A DNA stretch of 64,000 bases from Paenibacillus sp. FSL M7-0420 (lineage in GTDB: Bacteria > Bacillota > Bacilli > Paenibacillales > Paenibacillaceae). The notes under the pieces are model-generated. The model was not told the origin of the DNA. It saw nothing but the letters and a program-made list of their open reading frames with translations, and did no database searches. The stretch is taken from positions 5,890,001-5,954,000 of the forward strand of contig NZ_JBBOCJ010000001.1 of NCBI RefSeq assembly GCF_038002345.1, given 5' to 3'. Of this stretch, positions 25,272-35,474 are shown in pieces. Numbering within the stretch: position 1 is the first letter of the stretch; each line of letters starts with the position of its first letter. Both the position numbers and the translations under genes were made by a program.

Positions 25272-26975
25272 ATGAATCCCGTCGGCCAGCCCCTGCACCA
25301 GCGGCCCCTTACTACCAAACTTATCCTTGCCGGAATTCTCGGACTCATTCTATTTGTCATGTTCCAGATCGCTCCCCAGCTCCTCTCCAGTTCAGACGGG
25401 GATACAGCCATTCTCAGCAAAAGCGAAATCCGGGAGAAGGCCGCCGCCTTCGCCGCCGGGCAGCTCGGCTATGAAGCCGCAGCCGGAGATGAATGGGTGA
25501 TCCTGTACAAGACGGACTCTTCCTTCTACGGCTATATGTCCCGTGAGAAGCTGCTTCCGGACTATTCCAAGAATAAGCTGGACCAGCGTTATCCGTTCGA
25601 TGTGTACCATGCGGTGCTCTATACGTCCGGAGAGGCGGCAGCCCGGCTGGCAGTCGATCTCAATATGTATACCGGCAAGCCTGTGGCTTTTGCTGTTGGC
25701 GCCGATGCCGATGCTGCGTCCGGGCTGAATTACGGGGAGCGGCCCACGGCGGCAACCAAACGTACCGATCCTGCCAATCCTGTAAGCAGCATTCCGGAGC
25801 TGAGCCTGGAGGCAAAAGAGAGGCTCGCCCTTCCCTGGCTGAAGCTATGGGGGGCCAATCCTGCCAAGCTGAAGATTGAGGCTAACCTTGAGGGATACGG
25901 GCTTGTCTATTCCGACAACTCCGTCACCATAGGTGAATTACCGCTTAAGTACCAATTCAATTATCTGAACGGCGAGGTCTCGTACTTCCGCGCCGGATTC
26001 TCGGCTCCTGCCTGGCATGATACTTATGTGGACGGGCAGACCTCGCTTGCCAAGAAGCTCACCTTGTTCGGCTACGGCCTGCCTACCCTGCTGCTCGGCA
26101 TCCTGGCGATGATCTACGGCATTCTGCGCAGGAAGCATACTTCCTGGAAACGCGGAATTTTCCTGAGCTCCGTCCATTTCCTGATCATGATGGTCAGCAG
26201 CTACAATGTGGTATCCGAATCCGGCAGCGGCGGCGCTGAGGCAAGAGTTACAGCAGTAGTCATGTTCATCATCTACGTTCTGTACAGTCTGCTGATGTCG
26301 CTCCTGCTCTACTTCTCTCTGGTCGGAGGGGACGGCTTGTGGCGCTCTGAGGAGAAGCTGAATCCTTGGCCCCGGGCCTCGGAGCCCGGCTACGGCCACT
26401 ATGTACTGAAGAGTATTCAGGCTGGTTATATCTGGGCCTTCATCCTACTTGGCGTACAGACCGTCATGTTCATTATTCTGTCCTATACGCTGGATAACTG
26501 GTCCACCACTGACGCCAGCCAGTCGCCTTACAATATGAAATATGCCTGGCTGCTGCCGATTGTAGCCTGGCTGGCCGGGCTCTCGGAAGAGGCGGTCTAC
26601 CGTCTGTTCGGTATCCGAATGCTGAAGAAGCTGGTCAAGAATACGCTCATCGCTTCACTGATCACGACCCTGATCTGGGCACTCGGACATACGCTCTACC
26701 CGATCTATCCCGTCATCTCACGGCCGATTGAGCTGACGGTCATCGGTCTTCTGTTCAGCTATATTTTCATCCGGTACGGGTTCATCGCGGTGATGTTCAG
26801 CCATGTGGTATTCGACAGCATCCTGATGGGCGCGACACTGATCTTCATGCAGGATAAGGTGAATATCGGCGCTGGCATCGTGACCATCATCCTGCCGTTC
26901 ATCGTCGGTTATCTGGTGTATCGCTTCAACCCTCCACGGGAGCCGAAGCAGGCCCAACCGAATCCTACTCCATAA
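25272..26975 (+). CDS. CPBP-family intramembrane metalloprotease
   Basis: A 567-residue multi-spanning membrane protein. Residues 1-40 hold the first span, about 40-255 form an extracytoplasmic domain, and the C-terminal 310 residues contain eight or more hydrophobic helices. The Rce1/CPBP (Abi) signature is LSEEAVYRLFG with paired Glu followed later by GHTLYP and FSHVVFDS with the zinc-binding His residues. Members cleave prenylated or other membrane substrates; here the target is unknown. GGAGG precedes the ATG by 7 nt. It ends before a strong bidirectional terminator. Confidence 0.88.
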   Translation: MNPVGQPLHQRPLTTKLILAGILGLILFVMFQIAPQLLSSSDGDTAILSKSEIREKAAAFAAGQLGYEAAAGDEWVILYKTDSSFYGYMSREKLLPDYSKNKLDQRYPFDVYHAVLYTSGEAAARLAVDLNMYTGKPVAFAVGADADAASGLNYGERPTAATKRTDPANPVSSIPELSLEAKERLALPWLKLWGANPAKLKIEANLEGYGLVYSDNSVTIGELPLKYQFNYLNGEVSYFRAGFSAPAWHDTYVDGQTSLAKKLTLFGYGLPTLLLGILAMIYGILRRKHTSWKRGIFLSSVHFLIMMVSSYNVVSESGSGGAEARVTAVVMFIIYVLYSLLMSLLLYFSLVGGDGLWRSEEKLNPWPRASEPGYGHYVLKSIQAGYIWAFILLGVQTVMFIILSYTLDNWSTTDASQSPYNMKYAWLLPIVAWLAGLSEEAVYRLFGIRMLKKLVKNTLIASLITTLIWALGHTLYPIYPVISRPIELTVIGLLFSYIFIRYGFIAVMFSHVVFDSILMGATLIFMQDKVNIGAGIVTIILPFIVGYLVYRFNPPREPKQAQPNPTP

Positions 26976-26980
26976 ACACC

Positions 26981-27024
26981 AGAAGCGGCTGCGCCTCCTC
27001 CTCCGGGATAGCGCAGCCGCTTCT
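26981..27024. terminator. Bidirectional terminator between CPBP protease and GH81 genes
   Basis: AGAAGCGGCTGCGC pairs perfectly with GCGCAGCCGCTTCT across a 16-nt loop in the short gap between convergent genes. Confidence 0.7.
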
Positions 27025-27065
27025 GTATTGTTATGCTGTCCAGACTGACTTGTGCATTCTGTGCA

Positions 27066-30000
27066 TTAATAGACGGACAATTCCCATAAAGAGTAGCCAT
27101 ATTGTGTGCCGCGCTGCGTCCCGTTCACTTTCACGTACCGCGCACTGACCGGGGTGAAGCTGATATCGTCGATGTCCCCATCCCCGGTCGTTGTGGAATA
27201 GGCCGTTGTCCAATTCGTGCCGTCTGCTGACGTCTCAATGGTGTAGGCTTTGGCGTACGCGCCCTCCCAGTTCAGCAGCACACGGCTGACCGTCTGGGCA
27301 GAGCCGAGATCCACCTGAATCCACTGCGGATCACTGAAGTCCGACTCCCAGCGGGTGCCAAGATCTCCGTCCACAGCACCGGCTGCGGGCTGCTTCGGAT
27401 TCTCCGAAGCGGTCACCGCCTTGTTCAGCGCAAGGTTCACAGTTGGCGTTGTGCCGCCGGAAATCACCTGCTGCACCGAAGCATCATTATATCCGGCCGC
27501 AGTGACTGTAATCGTGTAAGTTTTCCCTGCAGGGAACAGCGCAGGGTTCAGGGTGATTGTACCGGCTGCCACGGTAACATTCGCTGCCGCTGCTGCCACT
27601 CCATCCACCCTCACCGCAGTAATTGCATTTCTCCAGGCCGCATTCTCCGTGAACGTCAGCTCAATCGGCTGGCCTGCTGCGTTCCCGGTGGTATCGGCTG
27701 TCAGGGCAGGCGGAGTAAGCGGTGTTACAGCGCTGCCGCTGCCGTACACCTCCAGTTCCCATAAGGAATACCCGTACGGTGTACCGCGCTCTGTGCCATT
27801 AACCTTCACATACCGCGCGCTGACCGGGGTGAAGCTAATGTCATCGATGTCCCCGTCTCCGGTTGTTGCCGAATAGACCGTTGCCCAGTTCGCTCCGTCT
27901 GCCGACGTCTGGATCGAGTAGGCTTTGGCGTACGCGCCCTCCCAGTTCAGCAGCACACGGCTGACCGTCTGGGCAGAGCCCAGATCCACCTGAATCCACT
28001 GCGGATCGCTGAAGTCTGATTCCCAGCGGGTGCCCGGGTTCCCGTCCACAGCTGCGGCAGCGGGCTGCTTCGGATTCTCCGAGGCAGTCACCGCCTTGTT
28101 CAGCGCAAGGTTCCCTGTCGGCGTTGTGCTGCCGGTAATCACCTGCTGCACCGAAGTATCGGTATATCCGTCTGCCGTCACTGTAACCGTGTAAGTTTTT
28201 GCCGTGGGGAACAGCGCGGTGTTCAGCGTGATTTTACCGGCTTCCACCGTATAATTCGCTGCCGTTGCTGTCACTCCATCCACCTTCACTGCAGTGATTG
28301 CATTTCTCCAGGCCGCATTGTCCGTGAACGTCAGCTCAATCGGCTGGCCGGCTGCGTTCTGAGTGGTATCGGCTGTCATGGCAGGCGGAGTAAGCAGCGT
28401 ATCCGTGGTGACCTTCGTCGGGTCCACCTTCACCAGCTTCTTGGCTTCGACTACAGCCGAGCCTGTCACTCCTCCGCTGTTGCGGAACGTAACGGTTATG
28501 GCCGCATTCGTCGGATTCCAGACCAGCGCGCGGTAGGCGGAACCTTTTTTATATACCGTTGCACTGTAGCCGTTCTCCGCCCAAATGTCCTTGGTGCGTG
28601 ATCCAAGTGTGGCCATATTGTGCACGAACCAGTACGTGTTGTACAATTCGTTCTGCTGCGGCAGTGCCGGATTCCATTTATTCAGCACCGCCTGCGGATC
28701 GCTCAGCGCCTGGATCGGCCAGACAATATGGTACCAGTCCGGTTCCGGCCCGCCGTTATCGGCCACGAAGCCGCTGTATAATCCAGCCGCCTTAGCCGTA
28801 TCGAACCCGTAGCTGGTTAAATATTCTGCTGTAGGCAGCCAGTGGATGCCATAGACATACACCGGATTCCCGTTGAAAAAGGTGCCGAAGAAATTCGAGC
28901 TTCCGTAAATCTGGCCCACCGTTTTATGCGTATAGCCCGGCAGCCAGTTATCCTGGTCGTAGTTGAACCAGTACTGCTGTACTGCTCTAAGCTCCGTCGT
29001 GAAGCCCATAATGGACGCATCGCGGAAGGCTGTATTGCCGGTCAGCGTGCTCCACATATATTGGCCGACCCAGCCGAACAGCGATTCCCCTGCTGCTTCC
29101 TGGTTATTGCCGCTGTCATTGTCCGCATACCCGCCGGCCCAGGAATGACCTTCATACGGGTCGAAGTTGCGGAAGTACGGGTACTTAGGGTCTGTCTTCG
29201 ACGGATTGGCATAATCCCGGATCAGCTCATCGACCATTCCGCTGAATTTATTTCTGAAGTCGGTATCATAGGTGGCGAGCACGGCCGATGCAAAAACATA
29301 ATAGCCATACGTAAAATGATGGTCCGTGATGCCGGAGTTCGCACCGAACTCGCTGTTTTTATAGATCAATGTTCCCCAGTCAGAGTTGTAGTCGAAATAA
29401 TAATCGGTTTCCCCCGAGGTGTACGTATACCAGTCTGTAAGCACCGTCTTCATCCGGGAGAGGAACAGATTCTTGTAGCTCTCATTGCCGATCTGATCGG
29501 CGATCAGCACACCCATGGCCAGCGGATGCAGCTTCTTGCCCTGCCAGTACGCATCGGCCTGCATCAGATTGGTGGCAGTGTCCGTATCCAGCAGCGCCAG
29601 GTAATTCAGCAGATCCTGACGGGAATAGGTAGAATCGCCCGGCTCGGTGAACTGCGGCACAATGCCGTGGAATTTATCCGTAGTGGCGAACGAATTGCCC
29701 TCTGTCACCTTCATCGTTCCGCGGATGGACGGGAAGGAGACAGCGGTCAGCGGTGTTGTGGTCACCTTCCACTGGTGGGGAAGCTGGGCCATCAGCGTGG
29801 TATTCGGGAAGCCTGAACGCTTGAGTTCTGTTACCGCATTGAAGGTAGTTGTGACATCTGAGGTCGTCTCGTTGAAGGTATAGGCCACCTTCGTGTCCGT
29901 CACGAAGGCATAGCCGTGCTGGTAGAAATAATTCAGATTGGACGGTGCCGGAAGAGCCGACAGGGACAGGTAATTCTGGCCTCCTCCCAGCTGAATTTTG

Positions 30001-31640
30001 AGCTTGGCGCCGACCCGCTTGAAGGTTGTACCGGCCGGAGCATACAGCCCATAGTGTCTGGTTACCATTTCAGGCGTTGGCGCCCCGTTGGAATTGGTAA
30101 CCGCAATGCCGATATGGTCTGCAGTCACGGTGTCGCCGTCTGCAGCCAGAATCGTAGTATTGCTGTCATTAAAGAAGCGGGCCCCGGCGGGCAGATACAC
30201 TTCAGGACTGGACGGATCACTGAACTGCGAGTAGAGGTAAGGCGAGCCTTTGACAAACGTTGTCTTCAGCTTCTCCGCAGCGCCATCGCTTAACACCGCA
30301 GTCGCCGACCAGTCGCCGTAACCGGTAATCCGGTTCGACATCCCCGAAGTATTAATGTTGCCGGCCATCAGGAACAGGTCCGGGCTTCCCGCCGCTTCCT
30401 GCGCCTTGCCGTCGGCGCTTAAGTAGCCTGCACCCGGATTCAGAATGCTGAGGCCCTGCTTGGTATATTTCGATTTGAGCGGAAGCGTGATAATGCCGTT
30501 GCCGAGCTGATTGATCATAATGGACTGCCACCAGTCATTGGAAGGCAGCGGCGCAGTCAGCGCATCCGATTTGTACAGCGGATATTTAGGCTGGGGAACC
30601 GAGAGGTCATTCGCGGCATGGCTGCCTTGGCCTACGGGTACTGTGGTCAGTGTAGGCAAGGCCGGAATGTTATAGACCGGCTTGGGATCGCCTGCCACAT
30701 AATCATAGGCCTGGAATTCAAAGATCGAGTACCCGAAGGAGGTGGCTCTGCTGATGCCCTTCATCCGCAGATAGCGGCCGCTGGCATAGACCGGCAGATT
30801 AAGTGTGCCGCCGTCGCCGTGCAGCTCCCGGTATACCGTAGTCCATGTGCTTCCGTCATTGGAAACCTGAATATCATAGATCCGGCCGGCAGCGGCCTCC
30901 CAATTAATGACCACCCGGCCCAGCGTACGTACGCTGCCCAGATCAACGCTCAGCCATTCATTATCGGTCGCGTTGGAAGACCAGCGTGTGTTCAGGTTGC
31001 CGTCTACCGCCAGTGCCGGCAGGGTAGAGCCGACAGGGAGATAGTCGGCCACCTGATAGGATGAAGCCGTCGCGGGCTTGTTCAAGGCCACATTCGGCCC
31101 GAGAACGACCGGAGGAGGATTAACGCCGCCGGTGCCGTAGACCTCGAACTCATAGAGGGAAATGCCGTATTGCGTCAGGATTCGCTCTGTGGCGAATACC
31201 CGGACATAACGGCCGGTGCCGCTGAGTGTAATGTCATCCACACCGCCGTCTCCAGTAGATGTGGAATAGATATCACTCCAATTCAATTCATCTGCGGATA
31301 CCTGGATCTTGTAAGACTTGGCGTAAGCCCCTTCCCAGCGGAGCACAACGCGGTCTACCGTTGCAGTTGCCCCGAGATCCACATAAATCCAGTTCGGGTC
31401 CGTCCCCCATGAACTGCTCCACCGGGAACCTGTATTGCCGTCCACCGCCAGATCCGGGGTATTATTGCCCTCCGTGCCCGATGCATACGCGGGCCGGTCT
31501 GTGGAGAGCAGATAAGAGTCCGCGGCATATGCCCGTCCGGGCGGAAGAACCTGCACGAGACTCAGCAGCATGACGATGCTTAGAATAAGAGCGGTCCCGC
31601 TGATTCCCCTCTTGCGTCTTACAGATTTTGAATATACCAT
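27066..31640 (-). CDS. Secreted modular endo-beta-1,3-glucanase, GH81, with four discoidin-type binding modules
   Basis: A 1524-residue secreted enzyme that would cut beta-1,3-glucan (fungal wall, callose, laminarin). The signal peptide ends at RAYAAD (about residue 40). Domains in order: two F5/8 type C modules (about 42-175 and 182-320), the GH81 catalytic domain (about 350-1040; landmarks DHHFTYGYYVFAS, FDPYEGHSWAGG and the NQEAAGES segment with catalytic Glu candidates), then two tandem copies of a unit made of a PF07550-type Shr-like domain and an F5/8 type C module (1078-1300 and 1300-1524). The start at ATG 31640 follows GAGGAGG; an upstream in-frame Met lacks a ribosome site. LacI-type and cre-like sequences lie upstream. 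Confidence 0.9.
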   Translation of the reverse strand: MVYSKSVRRKRGISGTALILSIVMLLSLVQVLPPGRAYAADSYLLSTDRPAYASGTEGNNTPDLAVDGNTGSRWSSSWGTDPNWIYVDLGATATVDRVVLRWEGAYAKSYKIQVSADELNWSDIYSTSTGDGGVDDITLSGTGRYVRVFATERILTQYGISLYEFEVYGTGGVNPPPVVLGPNVALNKPATASSYQVADYLPVGSTLPALAVDGNLNTRWSSNATDNEWLSVDLGSVRTLGRVVINWEAAAGRIYDIQVSNDGSTWTTVYRELHGDGGTLNLPVYASGRYLRMKGISRATSFGYSIFEFQAYDYVAGDPKPVYNIPALPTLTTVPVGQGSHAANDLSVPQPKYPLYKSDALTAPLPSNDWWQSIMINQLGNGIITLPLKSKYTKQGLSILNPGAGYLSADGKAQEAAGSPDLFLMAGNINTSGMSNRITGYGDWSATAVLSDGAAEKLKTTFVKGSPYLYSQFSDPSSPEVYLPAGARFFNDSNTTILAADGDTVTADHIGIAVTNSNGAPTPEMVTRHYGLYAPAGTTFKRVGAKLKIQLGGGQNYLSLSALPAPSNLNYFYQHGYAFVTDTKVAYTFNETTSDVTTTFNAVTELKRSGFPNTTLMAQLPHQWKVTTTPLTAVSFPSIRGTMKVTEGNSFATTDKFHGIVPQFTEPGDSTYSRQDLLNYLALLDTDTATNLMQADAYWQGKKLHPLAMGVLIADQIGNESYKNLFLSRMKTVLTDWYTYTSGETDYYFDYNSDWGTLIYKNSEFGANSGITDHHFTYGYYVFASAVLATYDTDFRNKFSGMVDELIRDYANPSKTDPKYPYFRNFDPYEGHSWAGGYADNDSGNNQEAAGESLFGWVGQYMWSTLTGNTAFRDASIMGFTTELRAVQQYWFNYDQDNWLPGYTHKTVGQIYGSSNFFGTFFNGNPVYVYGIHWLPTAEYLTSYGFDTAKAAGLYSGFVADNGGPEPDWYHIVWPIQALSDPQAVLNKWNPALPQQNELYNTYWFVHNMATLGSRTKDIWAENGYSATVYKKGSAYRALVWNPTNAAITVTFRNSGGVTGSAVVEAKKLVKVDPTKVTTDTLLTPPAMTADTTQNAAGQPIELTFTDNAAWRNAITAVKVDGVTATAANYTVEAGKITLNTALFPTAKTYTVTVTADGYTDTSVQQVITGSTTPTGNLALNKAVTASENPKQPAAAAVDGNPGTRWESDFSDPQWIQVDLGSAQTVSRVLLNWEGAYAKAYSIQTSADGANWATVYSATTGDGDIDDISFTPVSARYVKVNGTERGTPYGYSLWELEVYGSGSAVTPLTPPALTADTTGNAAGQPIELTFTENAAWRNAITAVRVDGVAAAAANVTVAAGTITLNPALFPAGKTYTITVTAAGYNDASVQQVISGGTTPTVNLALNKAVTASENPKQPAAGAVDGDLGTRWESDFSDPQWIQVDLGSAQTVSRVLLNWEGAYAKAYTIETSADGTNWTTAYSTTTGDGDIDDISFTPVSARYVKVNGTQRGTQYGYSLWELSVY

Positions 31641-31766
31641 TCCCTTTATCCTCCTCTTTACGATTGGATTGCAGCTCTTCAGCCTGTAAACCTGACTTTT
31701 TCCGGAGTCCATTTCCCGGAGTCTGCATCAGCCCCTTACCCTGGTTCTGGAAGTCCACACCTTTCA

Positions 31767-31780
31767 GACAAGCGCTTTCA
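31767..31780. promoter_or_regulatory. Half-conserved cre-like site upstream of the GH81 gene
   Basis: On the minus strand TGAAAGCGCTTGTC keeps a perfect left half of a CcpA/LacI operator (TGAAAGCGCT). It lies about 130 bp before the GH81 start. Confidence 0.4.
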
Positions 31781-31808
31781 TAGATTCATAATAAGCGTAC
31801 CCCTTACC

Positions 31809-31820
31809 GAAACCGGTTGC
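31809..31820. promoter_or_regulatory. LacI-type operator candidate GAAACCGGTTGC
   Basis: A dyad centred on AACCGGTT, extended by outer TTACC/GGTAA arms (31804-31829), upstream of the GH81 gene. The shape fits LacI/PurR-family operators. Confidence 0.45.
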
Positions 31821-31991
31821 AATTGGTAAAAGCGACGATTTATGCAAAATATGAAGATTTGTCTAATTGTGCAGCGACAGATTACGGAACTTCACCCCAT
31901 TTGCTCATTATGTTCGGTTTTCCGCACACATTGGCCTTCCGGGAATGTAGCGGGATTTCTGAGTATACCATCCATTCCTGACCACAACCAA

Positions 31992-32018
31992 AGAAGCCGG
32001 CCCACATGGGGCCGGCCT
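31992..32018 (-). terminator. Terminator-like hairpin after uvrC
   Basis: GCCGGCCC pairs with GGGCCGGC and is followed by TTCTTTGG on the minus strand, about 30 bp after the uvrC stop. The T-run is imperfect. Confidence 0.55.
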
Positions 32019-32044
32019 CTGTTCCGTTACCGTTCAACTCTATT

Positions 32045-34093
32045 TTAGATTGACGGCTCCTCATCCTTCAGCGCCTCCAGAATCTGACCGGCCAGCTTCT
32101 CGCCGATGGACAGCACCTTGAAATCCTCGATGGAGGCTTCCTTGATCTTCTTGAGCGAGCCGAAATGCTTCAGCAGCAGCTTCCGGCGCTTATCCCCGAT
32201 GCCCGGAATCGAATCGAGCTTCGAGGTGACCATTGACTTGCCGCGCTGCTCCCGGTGGAACGTGATCGCGAAGCGGTGAACCTCATCCTGGATACGCTGC
32301 AGCAGGTAGAACTCCTGGCTGTCTCTGGCGAGCGAGACCGGCTCGGCGGAGTCGCCGACCAGCAGTTGGGCGGTTCTGTGCTTGTCATCCTTGACCAGAC
32401 CGCAGACGGGAATGAATAACCCCAGCTCATTCTGCAGAATATCAATCGCCGAAGAGATCTGGCCTTTGCCTCCATCGACTACGATCAGATCCGGCTGCGG
32501 CAGATTCTCCTTCAGCACCCGTTCATAACGCCGCCGGATCACCTCGCGCATCGTCTCATAATCATCCGGCCCCTGTACGGTGCGGACCTTATACTTACGG
32601 TACTCTTTGCGGGCGGGCTTGCCATCGATGAAAACCACCATGGCTGAGACCGGATTGGCCCCCTGGATATTCGAGTTATCGAACGCTTCGATCCGGTTCA
32701 GCGAGTCCAGCCCCAGGCTCTGCCCCAGACTGCTGGCCGCCCCGGAGGTGCGCTCCTCGTCCCGCTCGATCAGGCGGAACTTCTCATTCAGCGCGACCCG
32801 GCTGTTCTGGCAGGCCATGCCGATCATCTGCTTCTTCAGCCCGCGCTGCGGCACCAGCACCTTAATGCCCAGCCATTCCTGCAGGGCGGCTGCGCCTCCG
32901 GCCGCATCTACGGTCCCTTCGGCAGCCGCCTCCTGCTCTGCCTGCTCCTGCACAGCTTCGGCAGCCGTGGAGAGATCAGCCGCAAGCATCTGACCAGCGG
33001 CGTCCAGCTCGCGCAACTCCTCTCCGGCCTCCGTCTCGTCCTCTGCGCCCAAGGCAGCCATCAGCGCCTGTCCGCTCGGCATTCCTACAGCCTCCGGTCC
33101 GCCGCTTCCCTGACCGCCGGCGCTGCCTGCTTCCGGCGGAAGCATTCCGGCGCTGGCCATATCCGGCAGCAGGATTTCCTGCGGCAGCGCGGGATTGTCG
33201 CTGTAATACTGCGTCACATAAGACATGAAGTCACTGTACGCCTCTCCGTAGAACGGAAAAGCCGACGAGTGGCGCTGAATCATTTTCCCCTGCCGCATGT
33301 ACAGGATCTGCACACACATCCAGCCCTTGTCTACCGCATAGCCGAAGACGTCGCGGTCCTTGGTATCGGCTGTATTGATCTTCTGCTTCTCCATCACGGC
33401 ATCGATGTGCTGAATCTGGTCGCGCAGCTCCTTGGCCCGCTCGAAATACAGCTCCTCGGCCGCCTCCTGCATCTTCTTCTGCAGATCCTTCTTCACCGCA
33501 TCATGTCCGCCCCCGAGGAAGGATGAGATATTCTGGATAATCTCCTCATAGGCCGACTTCGGCACTTCCTTCTCGCACGGAGCCAGGCATTGGCCCATGT
33601 GATAGTACAGGCAGACCTCCTTCGGCATCACCCCGCATTTGCGCAGCGGATACATCCGGTCAAGCAGCTTCTTCGTCTGCTGGGCGGCATAGCTGTTCGG
33701 ATACGGACCGAAATATTTAGCTTTATCTTTCAGCACCCGGCGGGTAACCTCCAGGCGCGGATGGGCTTCGTTCGTGATTTTCAGATAAGGAAAGGTCTTG
33801 TCATCCTTCAGCAGCACGTTGTAGCGCGGCATATGCTTCTTGATCAGATTGCACTCCAGAATGAGTGCTTCCATGTTGCTCGACGTCACGATATATTCGA
33901 AATCAACAATATTGGCGACCAGCCGCTGCGTCTTCCCGTTGTGACTGCCGGTAAAATAAGAGCGTACACGGTTCTTCAGCACTTTGGCCTTGCCGACATA
34001 GATGATCGTACCCTCTTGATTCTTCATCAGATAGCAGCCGGGCAGATCAGGCAGCAGCGCAAGCTTGTTGCGGATATTATCCATATAATCCAT
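32045..34093 (-). CDS. uvrC: Excinuclease ABC subunit C with a low-complexity insert
   Basis: A 682-residue UvrC that makes both incisions in nucleotide excision repair. The GIY-YIG nuclease is N-terminal ([22 protein letters not shown]), the UVR motif follows near 200-235 ([20 protein letters not shown]), the RNase H-like 5-prime nuclease is in the second half ([16 protein letters not shown]), and the HhH pair ends the protein ([20 protein letters not shown]). The usual length is about 590-620; here roughly 85 extra residues rich in Ala, Gly, Glu and Gln sit between the UVR motif and the second nuclease. I choose ATG 34093 because GGGGGAG lies just upstream; the in-frame extension to 34243 looks non-coding. 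Confidence 0.95.
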   Translation of the reverse strand: MDYMDNIRNKLALLPDLPGCYLMKNQEGTIIYVGKAKVLKNRVRSYFTGSHNGKTQRLVANIVDFEYIVTSSNMEALILECNLIKKHMPRYNVLLKDDKTFPYLKITNEAHPRLEVTRRVLKDKAKYFGPYPNSYAAQQTKKLLDRMYPLRKCGVMPKEVCLYYHMGQCLAPCEKEVPKSAYEEIIQNISSFLGGGHDAVKKDLQKKMQEAAEELYFERAKELRDQIQHIDAVMEKQKINTADTKDRDVFGYAVDKGWMCVQILYMRQGKMIQRHSSAFPFYGEAYSDFMSYVTQYYSDNPALPQEILLPDMASAGMLPPEAGSAGGQGSGGPEAVGMPSGQALMAALGAEDETEAGEELRELDAAGQMLAADLSTAAEAVQEQAEQEAAAEGTVDAAGGAAALQEWLGIKVLVPQRGLKKQMIGMACQNSRVALNEKFRLIERDEERTSGAASSLGQSLGLDSLNRIEAFDNSNIQGANPVSAMVVFIDGKPARKEYRKYKVRTVQGPDDYETMREVIRRRYERVLKENLPQPDLIVVDGGKGQISSAIDILQNELGLFIPVCGLVKDDKHRTAQLLVGDSAEPVSLARDSQEFYLLQRIQDEVHRFAITFHREQRGKSMVTSKLDSIPGIGDKRRKLLLKHFGSLKKIKEASIEDFKVLSIGEKLAGQILEALKDEEPSI

Positions 34094-34192
34094 AAGTTCT
34101 CCCCCACCTGTTACTACACGGTTATAAGGTAAGTTTAGAATAGAATGTACTACACATTCAAGCCTTAATATAGAACATCCGTTTCTATAGGA

Positions 34193-34232
34193 CAGACAAA
34201 GCGCCTTCGGTAATCCGAAGGCGCTTTGTCTG
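34193..34232. terminator. Perfect 18-bp hairpin between trxA and uvrC
   Basis: CAGACAAAGCGCCTTCGG pairs without mismatch with CCGAAGGCGCTTTGTCTG across TAAT. There is no T-run on either strand, so it may be a processing signal or a weak terminator for trxA. Confidence 0.5.
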
Positions 34233-34271
34233 AAGGGCCGCAAGGCCCCGGTTACAGCAGGTTATAATCCA

Positions 34272-34589
34272 TTATTGATGCTTGGCTACGATATTCTTAA
34301 GGGAGTCCTTGGAGTTCAGTCCTACGACTTTGTCCACAGGCTGGCCGTCTTTGAAGAAGATCAGAGTAGGAATACTCATTACTCCAAAACGGGAAGCTGT
34401 CTCAGGATTCTCATCAACATTCAATTTAGCGATCTTCACATCGTCACCCAGCTCGGTGGACAATTCCTCGAGAATGGGGGCAAGCATTTTGCAAGGGCCG
34501 CACCAAGGTGCCCAGAAATCTACTACTACAGTACCTTGACCTTCCACTTCATTCACGAAGGATTGGTCAGACACGTTTACGATAGCCAT
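34272..34589 (-). CDS. trxA: Thioredoxin
   Basis: A 105-residue thioredoxin with the active-site WCGPC (residues 28-32 in FWAPWCGPCKM), the cis-Pro in SIPTLIFF and the usual C-terminal helix. It reduces cytoplasmic disulfides with electrons from thioredoxin reductase and supplies ribonucleotide reductase and PAPS reductase. It begins at ATG 34589 behind AGGAGG. It is a single gene; the 240 bp upstream are AT-rich and hold its promoter. Confidence 0.97.
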   Translation of the reverse strand: MAIVNVSDQSFVNEVEGQGTVVVDFWAPWCGPCKMLAPILEELSTELGDDVKIAKLNVDENPETASRFGVMSIPTLIFFKDGQPVDKVVGLNSKDSLKNIVAKHQ

Positions 34590-34830
34590 GATATTGTTCC
34601 TCCTTAAGATAAGTTTTGTGAGCTTAAGCTGTACGAAATAACTTCCGCTTCTATAGCCTGAGCCAAGTCCGCAGAATTTACTCCGAGATCATAGCGGGAT
34701 AAAATGCTTCATGTAATATGATAACCAGATTATCATTTACCGACACATTCACAGTATAACATAAATACAATGCATTTGTTATATATTTCGAGAAATTATA
34801 TTGTATAAAATTAATTTGTCTTTTAGCGGT

Positions 34831-35322
34831 TTAGACTTTGTCCCTGAGATTCAGCTTCATCGTCCACGAGGTACCGGCTGTCCCGACATACTCGAAGCCG
34901 AGCTTATGATATAACCGGACGGCCGCCTGATTCTCCGGATCAACGCTGAGCGAAAGTGACGGGTATCCATCGGATACGGCTTGCTGTATGATGCCCTTCA
35001 TAAGCCTGATTCCCAATCCCTGCTGCCTGTAGTCAGACCGAATAGCAACGCCTAATTCCGGGGTTGTAGCATCCACAAATCCGTAGCCCTGGTTCGTCTC
35101 GTCAAACAGCCTGTACCAGGCAGCACCTGCGGGCTGATTATCCACCAGTGCGATTACCGCCCTGTCGCCTTGTCTCCCCCAATGTTCGTTGTACTTCGCA
35201 ATCCCCGGGGAATTCAGCAGCTCACTTCTGGGAGGCTTACCTTGTTCAATATGAATGGACTCATAATGCATATCCATAAGAAAATCATACTCCTGCGGTT
35301 CCATAGGTCTTATATTTAGCAT
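34831..35322 (-). CDS. GNAT-family acetyltransferase
   Basis: A 163-residue GNAT enzyme. The acetyl-CoA pyrophosphate loop is RQQGLGIRLMKG (consensus Q/R-x-x-G-x-G/A), with the preceding strand ELGVAIRSDY and the C-terminal ENQAAVRLYHKLGFEYVG, all in place. Substrate unknown. I start it at the ATG at 35320-35322 (MLNIRPMEPQEY) because GGGTGAT, complementary to 16S rRNA, lies 6 nt upstream; an in-frame upstream Met (35370) has no such site. Confidence 0.88.
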   Translation of the reverse strand: MLNIRPMEPQEYDFLMDMHYESIHIEQGKPPRSELLNSPGIAKYNEHWGRQGDRAVIALVDNQPAGAAWYRLFDETNQGYGFVDATTPELGVAIRSDYRQQGLGIRLMKGIIQQAVSDGYPSLSLSVDPENQAAVRLYHKLGFEYVGTAGTSWTMKLNLRDKV

Positions 35323-35398
35323 AGAATCACCCTTTTGGCATACGATCTTATCTTTACAACTTCCCTGCATCTTCGTATACTTGAAGAAAGCGCATTAA

Positions 35399-35427
35399 TT
35401 GTCAATGACTTCGCTCACATGTATAAC
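35399..35427 (+). promoter_or_regulatory. SigA-type promoter for the 53-residue membrane protein gene
   Basis: TTGTCA and TATAAC are separated by exactly 17 bp, 48 bp ahead of the start codon. Confidence 0.55.
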
Positions 35428-35474
35428 TGTAACCCACTTCATGCAGTCATGCAACAGCAAGGAGGAAGAAGCGA

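Noticed and set aside
31641..32044. A gene in the gap upstream of the GH81 gene
   Set aside because: Only operator-like dyads and the uvrC terminator are found; short frames there lack ribosome sites.
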